Shown here in pieces: positions 1-8,612 of a stretch of DNA of 64,000 nucleotides. Below the pieces are notes generated by a model. That model made no database searches. It was not told the DNA's origin and saw only the letters and a list, made by a program, of their open reading frames with translations. A program made the position numbers and the translations under genes. Source of the stretch: Mizugakiibacter sediminis (GTDB lineage Bacteria > Pseudomonadota > Gammaproteobacteria > Xanthomonadales > Rhodanobacteraceae). The stretch lies in the NCBI RefSeq assembly GCF_000953855.2, contig NZ_DF970243.1, positions 45,273 to 109,272 of the forward strand. Direction: 5' to 3'. Position 1 is the first letter of the stretch. Every line of letters begins with the position of its first letter.

Positions 1-1
1 G

Positions 2-541
2 GTGTGGCTGGCGACGCTGATGTCGCTGGCCGGGCTGGCGCTGCTGTCGCTGCGCGGCTTCGAGGTCGATCTCGGCGTATGGCTGACCTTGGCCTCGGCG
101 CTGCTGTACGCGCTGCACATCGTCGGCCTCGGCCACTGGTCGCGCGCCGACGAGGCGTTCGGCATGTCGGCGGTGCAGACGATGGCGATCGCGCTGGTGT
201 GCATGCTCGCCACCGCGCCGCACGGCCCGGTGCTGCCGCCGGACCGCGCCGCCTGGATCGCCGTGCTGTACATGGCGCTGGTCGCCGGGGCCGGCGCGAT
301 GCTGATGCAGACCTGGGCGCAGGCGCACCTGTCGGCCACGCGCACCGCGATCGTGATGACCACCGAGCCGGTGTTCGCCGCCGCCTTCGCCGTCGCCTTC
401 GGCAGCGACGTGTTGAGCTGGCGCATGCTCGCCGGCGGCGCGCTGGTGCTGGCGGCGATGTACCTGGTCGAGCTGATGCCGCGCCGCCGCGGCAAGGCCG
501 ACGCCGCGCTCACCGCGGAGGCGGTGCATCACGAGGTCTGA
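2..541 (+). CDS. EamA/DMT-family inner-membrane transporter, C-terminal part
   Basis: The start lies to the left of the window; 179 codons remain. The visible product is almost wholly hydrophobic, with about five membrane segments, and a closing half typical of EamA permeases: a small-residue-rich helix (GAGAMLMQTWAQ), then TEPVFAAAFA, then a last helix ending in a short basic tail (PRRRGK). Family members export amino acids, metabolites or drugs across the inner membrane, and the substrate cannot be told from this fragment. It converges on the peptidase gene across a 90-bp gap in which no clear terminator is seen. Confidence 0.8.
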   Translation: MWLATLMSLAGLALLSLRGFEVDLGVWLTLASALLYALHIVGLGHWSRADEAFGMSAVQTMAIALVCMLATAPHGPVLPPDRAAWIAVLYMALVAGAGAMLMQTWAQAHLSATRTAIVMTTEPVFAAAFAVAFGSDVLSWRMLAGGALVLAAMYLVELMPRRRGKADAALTAEAVHHEV

Positions 542-631
542 GCGTCGGTTAGCGCTGCTTCGTCCAGTTTGAGATTGCCGGGCAATGACGCGAGTCGGGG
601 TGGGCGAAGGCCGCCTGCGTTTCCGCCGCGG

Positions 632-2344
632 TCAGGGCTTCGCCCCGCGCTTGGCGCGGAACGGGCTGTCCGGATACCACTGCGGCCACACGCCGCTCTT
701 CGCCAGGCGCTGGCCGAGTTCGTAGTAGGCCTGGGTGTCCTCGAGGATGCCGTCGACGTTCCAGTTCGGGTCGAACACGTCGTTCGGCGTGTGGTAGCGG
801 TGCGCGGTGTAGTCGGCTGCCGCGGCCTTGCCGGCGGCCTCGCCGCCGTTCAGCAGGTCGAGGCCGGAGCTGGCCAGCATCGCCGGCACGCCGGCCTTGG
901 CGAAGTTGAAGTGGTCGGAGCGGAAGTAGAAGCCGTTCTCCGGCGTGGTCTCGGCGGAGATCACGCGGTCCTGCGACTTCAGCACGTCGGCCAGCAGGTC
1001 CTCCAGCTGCGACTGGCCCTTGCCGATCACGGTCATGTCGTGCGCGCGGCCGATCGGCGGCAGCGCGTCGACGGCGAGGTCGGCGACGGTCTTGTCCAGC
1101 GGGAACACCGGCTTTGCCACGTAGTACTTCGAGCCGAGCAGGCCGGACTCCTCCAGCGTCGGCATGAAGAACAGCACGCTGCGCTCGGGCGGCGTCGGCT
1201 GGTGGGCGAAGGCGTCGGCGATCATCAGCAGCATCGACAGGCCGGTGCCGTTGTCGACGGCGCCGCCGAACACCTGGTGGCCTTCGCGCTGCGGATCCAT
1301 GCCGAGGTGATCCCAGTGCGCGGTGTAGATCACCGCCTCGTCGGGATGCGTGCTGCCCTTCACCATCGCCAGCACATTGCGCGACTCGAAGCGGCCGATG
1401 CGGTTCTTCAGCGTCAGCGAGGCGGCGGCCTTCAGCGGCACCGGCTTGAAGCCGCGCTGCGCGGCCTGCTTCTCCAGCGCGTCGAAGTCGAGGCCGGCGT
1501 CGGCGAACAGGCGCTTGGCGGCGTCGCGGGTCAGCCAGCCGGCCACCGGCAGGCGCGGCGCCGGATCGACGCTGGCGGGCAGGCCGAGCTGCGGGCCCGT
1601 GCCGCTGTTGACGACCACGCTCCACGGATAGCCGGCCGCTTCGTCGCTGGTGTGCACGACGAAACAGGCGGCGGCGCCCTGGCGCGCGGCCTCCTCGTAC
1701 TTGTACATCCAGCGGCCGTAGTAGGTCATGGCGCGGCCGTTGAACAACTTGGGGTCGCCGGTGGCGAAGCCGGGATCGTTGACCAGCACGATCACCGTCT
1801 TGCCCTTGACGTCGACGCCCTGGTAGTCGTTCCAGTCCCAGTTGGGTGCGATCGCGCCGTAGCCGAGGAACACGATCGGCGAGTTCTTCAGGTCGACCCG
1901 CGGCTTGCCCTGCAGCGTCTCCACCATCATGTCGGTGCGGTTGGCGAAGCGGTCGCGCTTGCCCTTGGCCGTCACCGTCATGGCGACGTCGGTGTCGAGC
2001 AGCTCGGTCGACACCGTCGGCACGGTCTGGAACCAGCTGCCGTGGTCGCCGGGCTCGAGGCCCATGCGCTTGAACTGCTCGACCAGCCAGGCGGTGGTCT
2101 TCTGCTCGCCTTCGGTGCCGGGCTTGCGGCCCTGGAAGTCGTCGGAGGCGAGGGTGCTGTCGTAGCGCTTGAACGCCTCGGCATTGATCTGCGGCGCCAG
2201 CGCCAGCGGCGCGGGCATGGCCGGCGCGGCGGCGGTGCGCGCCGGCGGCGGCGTCGTTGCGGCGGGCGGGGCGCTCTGCTGCTGCTGGCAGGCGGCGAGG
2301 CCGAAGCCGGCGAGGCCGGCGAGGACGAAGGCGAGGTGGCGCAT
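632..2344 (-). CDS. M28-family zinc aminopeptidase-like lipoprotein
   Basis: 570 residues. The start at 2344 gives a lipoprotein signal (LAGFGLAAC, lipidation Cys near residue 19) and has GGAGAG just upstream, so it is preferred to longer open reading. After an Ala/Pro-rich linker comes a protease-associated insert (around AACFVVHTSD) and then the M28 core: HWDHLG from about residue 343, VDNGTG from about 363, a PTLEESG segment with the paired catalytic/metal Glu, and a late SDHFNF. These supply the two-zinc ligands of this exopeptidase fold. The family removes N-terminal residues from peptides. A lipid anchor predicts the periplasmic face of a membrane or the cell surface. Substrate unknown. 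Confidence 0.85.
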   Translation of the reverse strand: MRHLAFVLAGLAGFGLAACQQQQSAPPAATTPPPARTAAAPAMPAPLALAPQINAEAFKRYDSTLASDDFQGRKPGTEGEQKTTAWLVEQFKRMGLEPGDHGSWFQTVPTVSTELLDTDVAMTVTAKGKRDRFANRTDMMVETLQGKPRVDLKNSPIVFLGYGAIAPNWDWNDYQGVDVKGKTVIVLVNDPGFATGDPKLFNGRAMTYYGRWMYKYEEAARQGAAACFVVHTSDEAAGYPWSVVVNSGTGPQLGLPASVDPAPRLPVAGWLTRDAAKRLFADAGLDFDALEKQAAQRGFKPVPLKAAASLTLKNRIGRFESRNVLAMVKGSTHPDEAVIYTAHWDHLGMDPQREGHQVFGGAVDNGTGLSMLLMIADAFAHQPTPPERSVLFFMPTLEESGLLGSKYYVAKPVFPLDKTVADLAVDALPPIGRAHDMTVIGKGQSQLEDLLADVLKSQDRVISAETTPENGFYFRSDHFNFAKAGVPAMLASSGLDLLNGGEAAGKAAAADYTAHRYHTPNDVFDPNWNVDGILEDTQAYYELGQRLAKSGVWPQWYPDSPFRAKRGAKP

Positions 2345-2430
2345 GATCGCTCTCCGGTGGTGCGGGGGACCGGGCGGTTCTAGCGCCGCCGGGCGGCGCT
2401 GTCCAGCGCCGCGGCGCGGAGAGGGCGCGA

Positions 2431-2955
2431 TCAGAACTTCTTCGGCGGCGCCTGTTGCGGTGCGCTGCCCGGAAAGGCGCGGGTCGCATCGCCGGCGCCG
2501 AGGTAGCGCACCGCCAGCTGCCAGCGCTCGCCGGCCTTGCGCCAGACGTCGACCACGAAGTCCGTCGGCATGGCCTCCGCGCGCGAGTCGTCCGCCGGCA
2601 GCGTCAGCGTGAAGCTGACCACCGCCGTGTCGCCGTAGTCGTGCACGGCGAAGCGCTCCAGTGCGGCGTCGGCGAAGGCCGGCGGCAGGTGCGCCAGCCA
2701 TGGCGCGCGCGGCGTGGGTACGTCGGGCGCGTTGGCGTCGCGCTGCTCGAAATCCTCGGCGAGGAGCTGCTTCAGGCGGGCGGCGTCGTGCGCGCGCACG
2801 GCATCCGCGAGCTCGCGTTCGAGGCCGGCGAACCGCATCACCGCGCGGCTGACCGTGGGAATGCGCGGCGCCCCCGCAGCGGGCGGCCGGGCGAGGGCGG
2901 CGGCGCCAGCGAGCAGCGCCGCCAGCGCGACGATGGGGAGCGGAATCCTGGACAT
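2431..2955 (-). CDS. Exported NTF2/SnoaL-like protein of unknown function
   Basis: 174 residues, with an N-terminal signal sequence of about 23 residues (LLAGAAALA then RPPAAG). The mature part has the pattern of a cone-shaped NTF2-like (DUF4440) domain: an opening helix (LERELADAVRAHD), LLAEDF, a central AVHDYGDTAVVSFT strand pair and a closing VVDVWRKAGERWQLAVRY hairpin. Such domains bind small ligands or act as accessory folds, and no catalytic set can be named here. It lies 86 bp upstream of the peptidase gene on the same strand and may be cotranscribed with it. The start chosen precedes the hydrophobic segment; the ribosome site is weak. Confidence 0.7.
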   Translation of the reverse strand: MSRIPLPIVALAALLAGAAALARPPAAGAPRIPTVSRAVMRFAGLERELADAVRAHDAARLKQLLAEDFEQRDANAPDVPTPRAPWLAHLPPAFADAALERFAVHDYGDTAVVSFTLTLPADDSRAEAMPTDFVVDVWRKAGERWQLAVRYLGAGDATRAFPGSAPQQAPPKKF

Positions 2956-3041
2956 GATGGCGGGTCCCGAAAAAAGCGGAGACGCCGGCACCGCGACGCG
3001 ACAGGGGGGCGCGCCGCGGCGCCGACGCTCCGCCAAGACGA

Positions 3042-3971
3042 TCAGTAGCGCAGCGCGCAGTAGCCGCCGCCGGCGTTCACCCAGTTCTGCTGGATCAGGT
3101 AGTCCATGCCGCCGAGGTTCATGTTGGCCTTGGAGCCGTTGGCGACCGTGTAGGTGGTGCCGAAGGTCCAGGCGCACTTGTCGGCGTTCTCCTGGCCGCG
3201 ACGGTCGTACCAGGCGTTCAGGTCCGGATCGGTGACCGCTTCCTCCAGCTCATGGGCGATGATGCTGGCCATGCCGTCCGCGCCGGCGTTGCCGTTCGGG
3301 CCGGTGGTCTGCGCCGCGCACGAGCTCGGGCAGCGGTCCGGGTTGCCGACGAACGCGTACTTGATGTCGGAGCCGAGGATCGAGCCGTGGGTGTGCCAGC
3401 CGCAGTACTGCGTGCAGAAGCCGGAGGTTTCGTTGACGTCCGCCGAAGTCAGCACGAAGTACACCGCGTTGGTGTCCTTGGGCAGCGCGCCCGAGCCGAT
3501 CGCGCTGCTGACGATGGCCTGGATGTCGGCGTCGGCCAGCGCGGTGCCGTGCGAATAGTTGTCGTTGGTCGACTTGATGTAGGCGACCGCGTTGGAGACG
3601 TGGCGGTTGCTGCCGTCGTAGTAGGTGGTGTTGATGTTGTAGTACGGCGAACCGCCGATCGACTGCGCCAGGTTGGTCAGGATCGAGGTGGCGGTGTTGC
3701 CGGACCAGTTGCCGTACCAGATGTAGTAGACGTTGGTGGTGCCGAGCATCACCGGGCCGCCGTGATAGGAGATGCCGTTGCTGCTGGCGCCGCCGGTCGG
3801 CTTGGCGAACGACGACGGATGCGCGAACGGCACGCCGTAGCCCTTGCCGGTCGGCACCAGTTCCTGCTCGTGGCCGTTGGCCGCCTGCAACACCGTGGCG
3901 GCCTGCGCGGCGCCGAACAGCAGCAGCGCGGACGCGATGCAGGAAACGATAACGCTCTTGTGAAGACGCAT
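3042..3971 (-). CDS. Secreted EXORDIUM/Phi_1-like protein
   Basis: 309 residues, with a clear signal peptide (SALLLFGAAQA then ATVLQ) and a GGGGAG site before the ATG at 3971. The body matches the phosphate-induced-1/EXORDIUM family best known from plants: YHGGPVM, TNVYYIWYGNW, a Cys-rich FCTQYCGWHTHG stretch, and IIAHELEEAVTDP followed by NAWYDRRGQENADKCAW. The HELEE motif resembles a degenerate zincin site, but no enzyme activity has been established for this group as far as I know. Even numbers of cysteines fit an oxidised, extracellular protein. It stands alone, divergent from the type II secretion operon, so it is a plausible substrate of that system; this is inference from position only. 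Confidence 0.7.
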   Translation of the reverse strand: MRLHKSVIVSCIASALLLFGAAQAATVLQAANGHEQELVPTGKGYGVPFAHPSSFAKPTGGASSNGISYHGGPVMLGTTNVYYIWYGNWSGNTATSILTNLAQSIGGSPYYNINTTYYDGSNRHVSNAVAYIKSTNDNYSHGTALADADIQAIVSSAIGSGALPKDTNAVYFVLTSADVNETSGFCTQYCGWHTHGSILGSDIKYAFVGNPDRCPSSCAAQTTGPNGNAGADGMASIIAHELEEAVTDPDLNAWYDRRGQENADKCAWTFGTTYTVANGSKANMNLGGMDYLIQQNWVNAGGGYCALRY

Positions 3972-4082
3972 AAGCCCCAAACTCCCCAGATGATGGTTGT
4001 GCAGCATCGGGGTCAAGCCGTCGCTGTCGGTGTGTCCCTGTGTGGCGCATCCGGGAGTTCCGCCGGCGGCGCAGCACGCCGC

Positions 4083-4146
4083 CATCCGCCGCGGCGCCGC
4101 GCCGCCTGCGCACGACAGGCCGGCGGCGGCGACGCCGCGGCGGATG
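4083..4146. repeat. 14-bp perfect inverted repeat, large hairpin
   Basis: The arm at 4083-4096 (CATCCGCCGCGGCG) is exactly complementary to 4133-4146. The 36-nt loop is itself GC-rich. There is no T-tract, so it is not a standard terminator; it could limit read-through from either side or be a chance product of the local base composition. Confidence 0.4.
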
Positions 4147-4365
4147 CCCCTGACGAAATCAGCCCAAAGAAGCCCGAGTCCGTACTTTGGTGTTGTGTCC
4201 CGGCGGCAAAGATCCGTCGCGCGGCCCCGCCCGGCCGTTGCGCGACGACGACAGCAGAACAGCCCCCCGCCGCGGCTTATAGGGCCTGGCGCCGGTCCGG
4301 GGGAATAGGAATTTTTCCTAGACCGGCCCGGCGCTTGGGGTCCAACCGAACCCTTACGGCGCGAA

Positions 4366-4374
4366 TGCTAGACT
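4366..4374 (+). promoter_or_regulatory. Extended -10 promoter element of gspE
   Basis: TGCTAGACT, that is TGn followed by the hexamer TAGACT, 53 bp before the gspE ATG. No good -35 sits 16-18 bp upstream, as expected for extended -10 promoters. The same nine bases recur before the ribE riboswitch leader and before ribH. Confidence 0.5.
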
Positions 4375-4427
4375 CGACCGGCAATGCGGTCTGCTGCCGT
4401 TCGCGGCAGCGCCAAGGGCGGGGTGCG

Positions 4428-6149
4428 ATGGCCATCGACGTGGTCGCGGACAAGACGGAAGCGGGCAGCGACGAGGCGCGCGTCTGCGCGCGCCTGGTCG
4501 AGCGCGGGCGGCTGAAGGAGGCCGATCTGGCGCGCGCGCGCCGCCTCCACGAGGAGGCGCCCGACGGCACCCTGACCGCGCTGCTGACCCGCCTCGGCCT
4601 CGTCTCCGAGCGCGACATGGCGGAGGCCTGGGCCGAGCTGCTGGACCTGCCGCTGCTGGCCGTCAAGGACGCGCCGGAGGCGCCGCCCGAGCTGGCGCTG
4701 CCGGTGCGTTTCCTCAAGCAACACCACGTGGTGCCGCTGGCCGAGCGCGACGGCGCGCTGGAACTGCTGGTGGCCGATCCGGCCGATCCCTATCCCGCGC
4801 AGGCGGTGGCGCTGGCCGCCGGCAAGCCGGTCGTGCTGCGCGTCGGCGTGCGCGCCGAGGTCGACGACCTGATCGAGCGCTACTACGGCCAGGGCCGCTC
4901 GGCGATGGGCGCCATCGTCGAGAACCTCGCCGAGGAAGGCGCACGCGGCGAGGACGACATCGAGCACCTGCGCGACCTCGCCTCCGAGGCGCCGGTGATC
5001 CGCCTGGTCAACCTGCTGATCCAGCGCGCGGTCGAGCAGCGCGCCTCCGACATCCACATCGAGCCGTTCGAGAGCCGCCTGAAGGTGCGCTACCGCATCG
5101 ACGGCGTGCTGCACGAGGTGGAGTCGCCGCCGGCGGCGTCCACCGCGGCGGTGATCAGCCGCGTCAAGATCATGGCCAAGCTGAACATCGCCGAGCGGCG
5201 CCTGCCGCAGGACGGCCGCATCATGCTGCGCGTGCAGGGCAAGGAGCTCGACCTGCGCGTGTCGACGGTGCCGACCAGCTTCGGCGAGTCGGTGGTGATG
5301 CGCATCCTCGACCGCGGCAACGTGGTGTTCGACTTCGAGGCGCTCGGTTTCACCGAGCCGCTGCTGTCGCGCTTCATCGGACTGCTGGAGCGGCCGAACG
5401 GCATCCTGCTGGTCACCGGCCCGACCGGCTCCGGCAAGACCACCACGCTGTACACGGCGCTGTCGCGCATCAACACGCCGGACGTGAAGATCATCACCGT
5501 CGAGGATCCGGTCGAATACCAGCTCGAGGGCATCAACCAGATCCAGGTGAAGCCGGCGATCGGCCTCGACTTCGCCGGCGCGCTGCGCTCGATCGTGCGT
5601 CAGGACCCGGACGTGATCATGATCGGCGAGATGCGCGATCTGGAGACCTGCCGCATCGCCATCCAGTCCGCGCTGACCGGCCACCTGGTGCTGTCCACGC
5701 TGCACACCAACAGCGCCGCCGGCGGCGTCACCCGCCTGCTCGACATGGGCGTCGAGGACTACCTGCTCGCCTCCACCGTCAACGGCATCATGGCGCAGCG
5801 CCTGGTGCGCAGGCTCGATCCGGCCACCGCCGAGCCGTACGAGGCGCTGCCCGAGGTGATCGAGGAATTCCGCCTCGACCGCTACACCGACGCGCGCCCG
5901 ATCCGGCTGTGGCGGCCGGTCGCCTCCGCCGCCAATCCCACCGGCTACTACGGCCGCACCACGATCATGGAACTGCTGGTGATGTCCGATCCGCTGCGCC
6001 GCCTGGTGATGCAGCGCGCCGACACCGGCCGCATCGAGGCGCTGGCGCGCGAGGAAGGCATGCGCACGATGTACGAGGACGGCATCGTCAAGGCGCTGGC
6101 CGGCATCACCACGATCGAGGAGGTGCTGCGTGTCACGCAGGAGGCTTGA
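4428..6149 (+). CDS. gspE: Type II secretion ATPase GspE (XpsE-like)
   Basis: 573 residues. The cytoplasmic hexameric ATPase that powers pseudopilus assembly through GspL and GspF. An N-terminal GspE/MshEN domain (to about residue 150) precedes the CTE core with Walker A GPTGSGKT at 331-338, an Asp box (ITVEDPVEYQ), Walker B-like DPDVIMIGEMRD and a His box (LSTLHTNSAAGG). The zinc-binding tetracysteine module normally found after the QRLVR segment is absent: the stretch at about 455-515 reads RRLDPATAEPYEA and RPVASAANPTGYYGRT with no cysteine. The ATG at 4428 has a GGGCGGGG stretch upstream. First gene of an eleven-gene operon; a 123-bp gap holding a hairpin element separates it from gspF. 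Confidence 0.93.
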   Translation: MAIDVVADKTEAGSDEARVCARLVERGRLKEADLARARRLHEEAPDGTLTALLTRLGLVSERDMAEAWAELLDLPLLAVKDAPEAPPELALPVRFLKQHHVVPLAERDGALELLVADPADPYPAQAVALAAGKPVVLRVGVRAEVDDLIERYYGQGRSAMGAIVENLAEEGARGEDDIEHLRDLASEAPVIRLVNLLIQRAVEQRASDIHIEPFESRLKVRYRIDGVLHEVESPPAASTAAVISRVKIMAKLNIAERRLPQDGRIMLRVQGKELDLRVSTVPTSFGESVVMRILDRGNVVFDFEALGFTEPLLSRFIGLLERPNGILLVTGPTGSGKTTTLYTALSRINTPDVKIITVEDPVEYQLEGINQIQVKPAIGLDFAGALRSIVRQDPDVIMIGEMRDLETCRIAIQSALTGHLVLSTLHTNSAAGGVTRLLDMGVEDYLLASTVNGIMAQRLVRRLDPATAEPYEALPEVIEEFRLDRYTDARPIRLWRPVASAANPTGYYGRTTIMELLVMSDPLRRLVMQRADTGRIEALAREEGMRTMYEDGIVKALAGITTIEEVLRVTQEA

Positions 6150-6272
6150 GAGCGGGGCGCAGGCAAGCGGGAGCGCGAAGCGGGGGGCGCGGCCGGTCCC
6201 GCGCCGCGTTGGCGCACCCGCCACACCCTCCCTTCCCTGCACCCTTTGCCCTGCTCCCTGCTCGCGCTAGCC
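6150..6272. repeat. Self-complementary purine/pyrimidine intergenic element (copy a)
   Basis: A purine-rich arm starts right after the gspE stop (about 6150-6187) and a pyrimidine-rich arm ends just before gspF (about 6220-6268). The reverse complement of the second arm (GAGCAGGGAGCAGGGCAA) closely follows the first (GAGCGGGGCGCAGGCAA). One of at least eight such elements in the window. Confidence 0.55.
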
Positions 6273-7487
6273 ATGGCCCTGTTCCGCTACCGCGCCGTCG
6301 ACGCCGCCGGCGAGATCCATGACGGCGAGATGGACGCCGCCTCGGTCGAGGAGGTGGTGGCGTGCCTGCAGGACCAGGGCCAGATCCCGCTGGACGCGCG
6401 CGCCGGCGGCGCCGAGGCGCGCGGCACGTTGGCCGCGCTGTTCCGCCGCCAGCCGCTGGGCGGCGCGCAGCTCGCGCAGTTCACCCTGCAGCTCGCCACG
6501 CTGCTCGGCGCCGGCCAGCCGCTGGACCGCGCGCTGCAGCTGCTGATGGACCTGCCGGAAGGCGAACGCGCGCAGCGTCTGATCGAGCGCGTGCGCGACC
6601 GCGTGCGCGGCGGCGCGACGCTGTCGGATGCGCTGGAGGCCGAGTCCGGCGCGTTCCCGCGCCTGTACGTCAGCATGGTGCGCGCCGGCGAGGCCGGCGG
6701 CTCGCTGGAGGAGACGCTGAAGCGCCTCGCCGAATATCTGGAGCGCAGCCGCGCGCTGCGCGAGACGGTGACGAACGCGCTGGTCTATCCGGCCTTCCTG
6801 CTCACCGGCGTGCTCGGCTCGCTGGTGCTGCTGCTGGCCTACGTGGTGCCGCAGTTCGTGCCGATCTTCGCCGACATGAACGTGGAGATTCCGCTGGTCA
6901 CGCGCATCGTGATGGCGATCGGCACCACGCTGCGCGACTACTGGTGGCTGCTGCTGTTGCTGCTGGCCGGCGCCGGCTATGGGCTGCGCGCGCGGCTGCG
7001 CGACCCGGACACGCGGCGCGCCTGGGACGAGCGCCTGCTGCGCCGGCGCGTGATCGGCCCGCTGGTGCTGAAGGCCGAAACCGCGCGCCTGACGCGCACG
7101 CTCGGCACGCTGCTGAAGAACGGCGTCTCGCTGCTGGCCGCGCTGGGCGTGGCGCGCAACGTGGTCGGCAACCGCGCGCTGGCCGGCGCGCTGGACGCGG
7201 TCGCCGAGGAGGTGAAGGGCGGCGCCGGGCTGGGCCACGCGCTGGCGCAGAGCGGACACTTCCCGCGCCTCGCGCTGTCCATGATCGCGGTGGGCGAGGA
7301 GTCCGGCGCACTCGACGCGATGCTGCTGAAGGTCGCCGACACCTTCGATCAGGACGTGCGCAACACGCTCGACCGCCTGCTCGCCGCGCTGGTGCCCGTG
7401 CTGACCATCGTGATGGCGCTGCTGGTCGCCCTGATCATGCTGGCCGTGCTGCTGCCGCTGCTCAGCCTGACCGGCAGCATGGGCTGA
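6273..7487 (+). CDS. gspF: Type II secretion inner-membrane platform protein GspF
   Basis: 404 residues, the usual length. The multi-pass platform protein couples the GspE ATPase to the pseudopilus. It opens with the typical MALFRYRAVDAAGEI, then has two GspF repeats (about 65-190 and 270-395), each with an FPRLYVSMV/FPRLALSMI-type helix (residues near FPRL) followed by AGE or GEE, and three membrane segments: one near 165-190 (LLTGVLGSLVLLLAYVV), one near 220-240 and one at the C-terminus (ALLVALIMLAVLLPLL). The ATG at 6273 follows the pyrimidine arm of the intergenic element and has no good Shine-Dalgarno; the start is chosen by homology of the N-terminus. Confidence 0.93.
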   Translation: MALFRYRAVDAAGEIHDGEMDAASVEEVVACLQDQGQIPLDARAGGAEARGTLAALFRRQPLGGAQLAQFTLQLATLLGAGQPLDRALQLLMDLPEGERAQRLIERVRDRVRGGATLSDALEAESGAFPRLYVSMVRAGEAGGSLEETLKRLAEYLERSRALRETVTNALVYPAFLLTGVLGSLVLLLAYVVPQFVPIFADMNVEIPLVTRIVMAIGTTLRDYWWLLLLLLAGAGYGLRARLRDPDTRRAWDERLLRRRVIGPLVLKAETARLTRTLGTLLKNGVSLLAALGVARNVVGNRALAGALDAVAEEVKGGAGLGHALAQSGHFPRLALSMIAVGEESGALDAMLLKVADTFDQDVRNTLDRLLAALVPVLTIVMALLVALIMLAVLLPLLSLTGSMG

Positions 7488-7514
7488 ATACGTCAACGGA
7501 TAGGATGGGTGCAC

Positions 7515-8078
7515 ATGAATGTTTTCGATATGGGCGGGACGCGGGACTCGGGATTCGGGACTCGAGGAGAAGACCACGACGCCGCTGCGTCGAGCGCGCG
7601 GCTGGCGCCTGGCGTGCGGTGCCAAGGCGCGCAACCGCGTAACGCCTGGCGCTTCGCCGAGTCCGGAGTCCCGAGTCCCGGCCGTTTGCGCGGCTTCACG
7701 CTGATGGAGATGCTGGCGGTGATCGTGCTGCTCGGCATCGTCGCCGCGATCGTCGTCACCCAGGTCGGCAAGAACGTCGACAAGGGCAAGTACGGCGCCG
7801 GCAAGGCGCAACTGGCCACGCTCGGCGTGAAGATCGAGAACTACGCGCTCGACAACGGCACGCCGCCGCGCCAGCTCTCCGACCTGGTGAGCAAGCCCGC
7901 CGACGCGCCGCACTGGAACGGCCCCTACGCCAAGGCTTCCGACCTGATCGATCCGTTCGGCCATCCGTTCGGCTACAAGTACCCAGGCACGCACGGCAGC
8001 TTCGACCTGATCTTCTACGGCCAGGACGGCCAGCCCGGCGGCGACGGCCTCAACGCCGACGTCGGCAACTGGCAGTGA
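7515..8078 (+). CDS. gspG: Major pseudopilin GspG with an abnormally long leader
   Basis: The mature pseudopilin is clear: cleavage by the prepilin peptidase in RG/FTLMEMLAVIVLLG, with Glu at +5, then the transmembrane helix, LATLGVKIENYALDNGTPP and the closing GQPGGDGLNADVGNW typical of GspG. The leader is odd. From the ATG at 7515 (AGGA nine bases upstream) it runs 60 residues, and most of it is translation of a self-complementary repeat (7542-7680) in frame. A TTG at 7686 would give a three-residue leader but lacks a ribosome site. GspG is the main subunit of the pseudopilus. Confidence 0.88.
   Translation: MNVFDMGGTRDSGFGTRGEDHDAAASSARLAPGVRCQGAQPRNAWRFAESGVPSPGRLRGFTLMEMLAVIVLLGIVAAIVVTQVGKNVDKGKYGAGKAQLATLGVKIENYALDNGTPPRQLSDLVSKPADAPHWNGPYAKASDLIDPFGHPFGYKYPGTHGSFDLIFYGQDGQPGGDGLNADVGNWQ
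7542..7680. repeat. Self-complementary intergenic element inside the gspG leader (copy b)
   Basis: The left arm 7542-7564 (begins CGGGACTCGGGATTCGGG) and right arm 7658-7680 pair over 23 bases with two mismatches. The 93 bases between them remain open in the gspG frame. Same design as copies a and c-h, with its own sequence. Confidence 0.7.
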
Positions 8079-8102
8079 GGCGCCGCTGACGCGGCGTTCC
8101 CG

Positions 8103-8612
8103 GTGCTCACGATCGGACGCCCGCGCCGCGCCGAACGCCCGTCGATCCCGCGGCGCGCCGCGCGCGGCTTCACGCTGCTGGAGCTGCTCGCCGTGATCGT
8201 GCTGATCGGCATCGCCATCAGCGTCGCCGCGGTGGCGACCAGCCGCGGCCTGGCCGGCGCTCGCGTCGCCGCGGCCGGGCGCGATCTCGCCGCGGCGCTG
8301 CGCTGGACGCGCACGCAGGCGATCGTGCAGCAGCGCGAGCAGGTGTTCGAACTCGACCTCGCCGCGCTGCGCTACCAGGTGCCCGGCCGCGACGCGGTGG
8401 CGCTGCCGCCGGGCATGCGCGTCGAGCTGACCACCGCCGCGCGCGAACGCATCGACGCGCGCCGCGCCGGCATCCGCTTCTATCCCGACGGCAGCTCGAC
8501 CGGCGGCCACATCACGCTCACGTCCGGCGCGCGCGCCTGGCGCGTCGACGTCGGCTGGCTGACCGGCACGGTCAGCCTGGAGGACGGGGTGCCGCGCCCC
8601 GCATCGTCATGA
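8103..8612 (+). CDS. gspH: Minor pseudopilin GspH
   Basis: 169 residues from a GTG at 8103. The prepilin signal is RAARG/FTLLELLAVIVLIG with Glu at +5, cleaving after residue 22. The mature part has the GspH pattern: an LRWTRTQAIVQQREQVFELDLAALRYQVPG strand region (around residues 65-95), IRFYPDGSSTGGHITL and a final WRVDVGWLTG strand. It is a minor subunit near the pseudopilus tip. The last codon overlaps the ATG of gspI (ATGA), implying coupled translation. Confidence 0.88.
   Translation: MLTIGRPRRAERPSIPRRAARGFTLLELLAVIVLIGIAISVAAVATSRGLAGARVAAAGRDLAAALRWTRTQAIVQQREQVFELDLAALRYQVPGRDAVALPPGMRVELTTAARERIDARRAGIRFYPDGSSTGGHITLTSGARAWRVDVGWLTGTVSLEDGVPRPASS

Larger units (their letters stand above)
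3972..4427. other. Divergent intergenic region before the type II secretion operon
   Basis: 456 bp between the EXORDIUM-like gene and gspE. It holds a large inverted repeat (4083-4096 with 4133-4146, 14 of 14 bases paired, G+C only) and an extended -10 element for gspE at 4366-4374. No small open frame with a convincing ribosome site was seen. Confidence 0.5.

Noticed and set aside
549..2489. Long overlapping frames on both strands over the M28 peptidase
   Set aside because: Arg/Ala-rich shadows; only the frame with the lipoprotein signal and zinc motifs is coherent.
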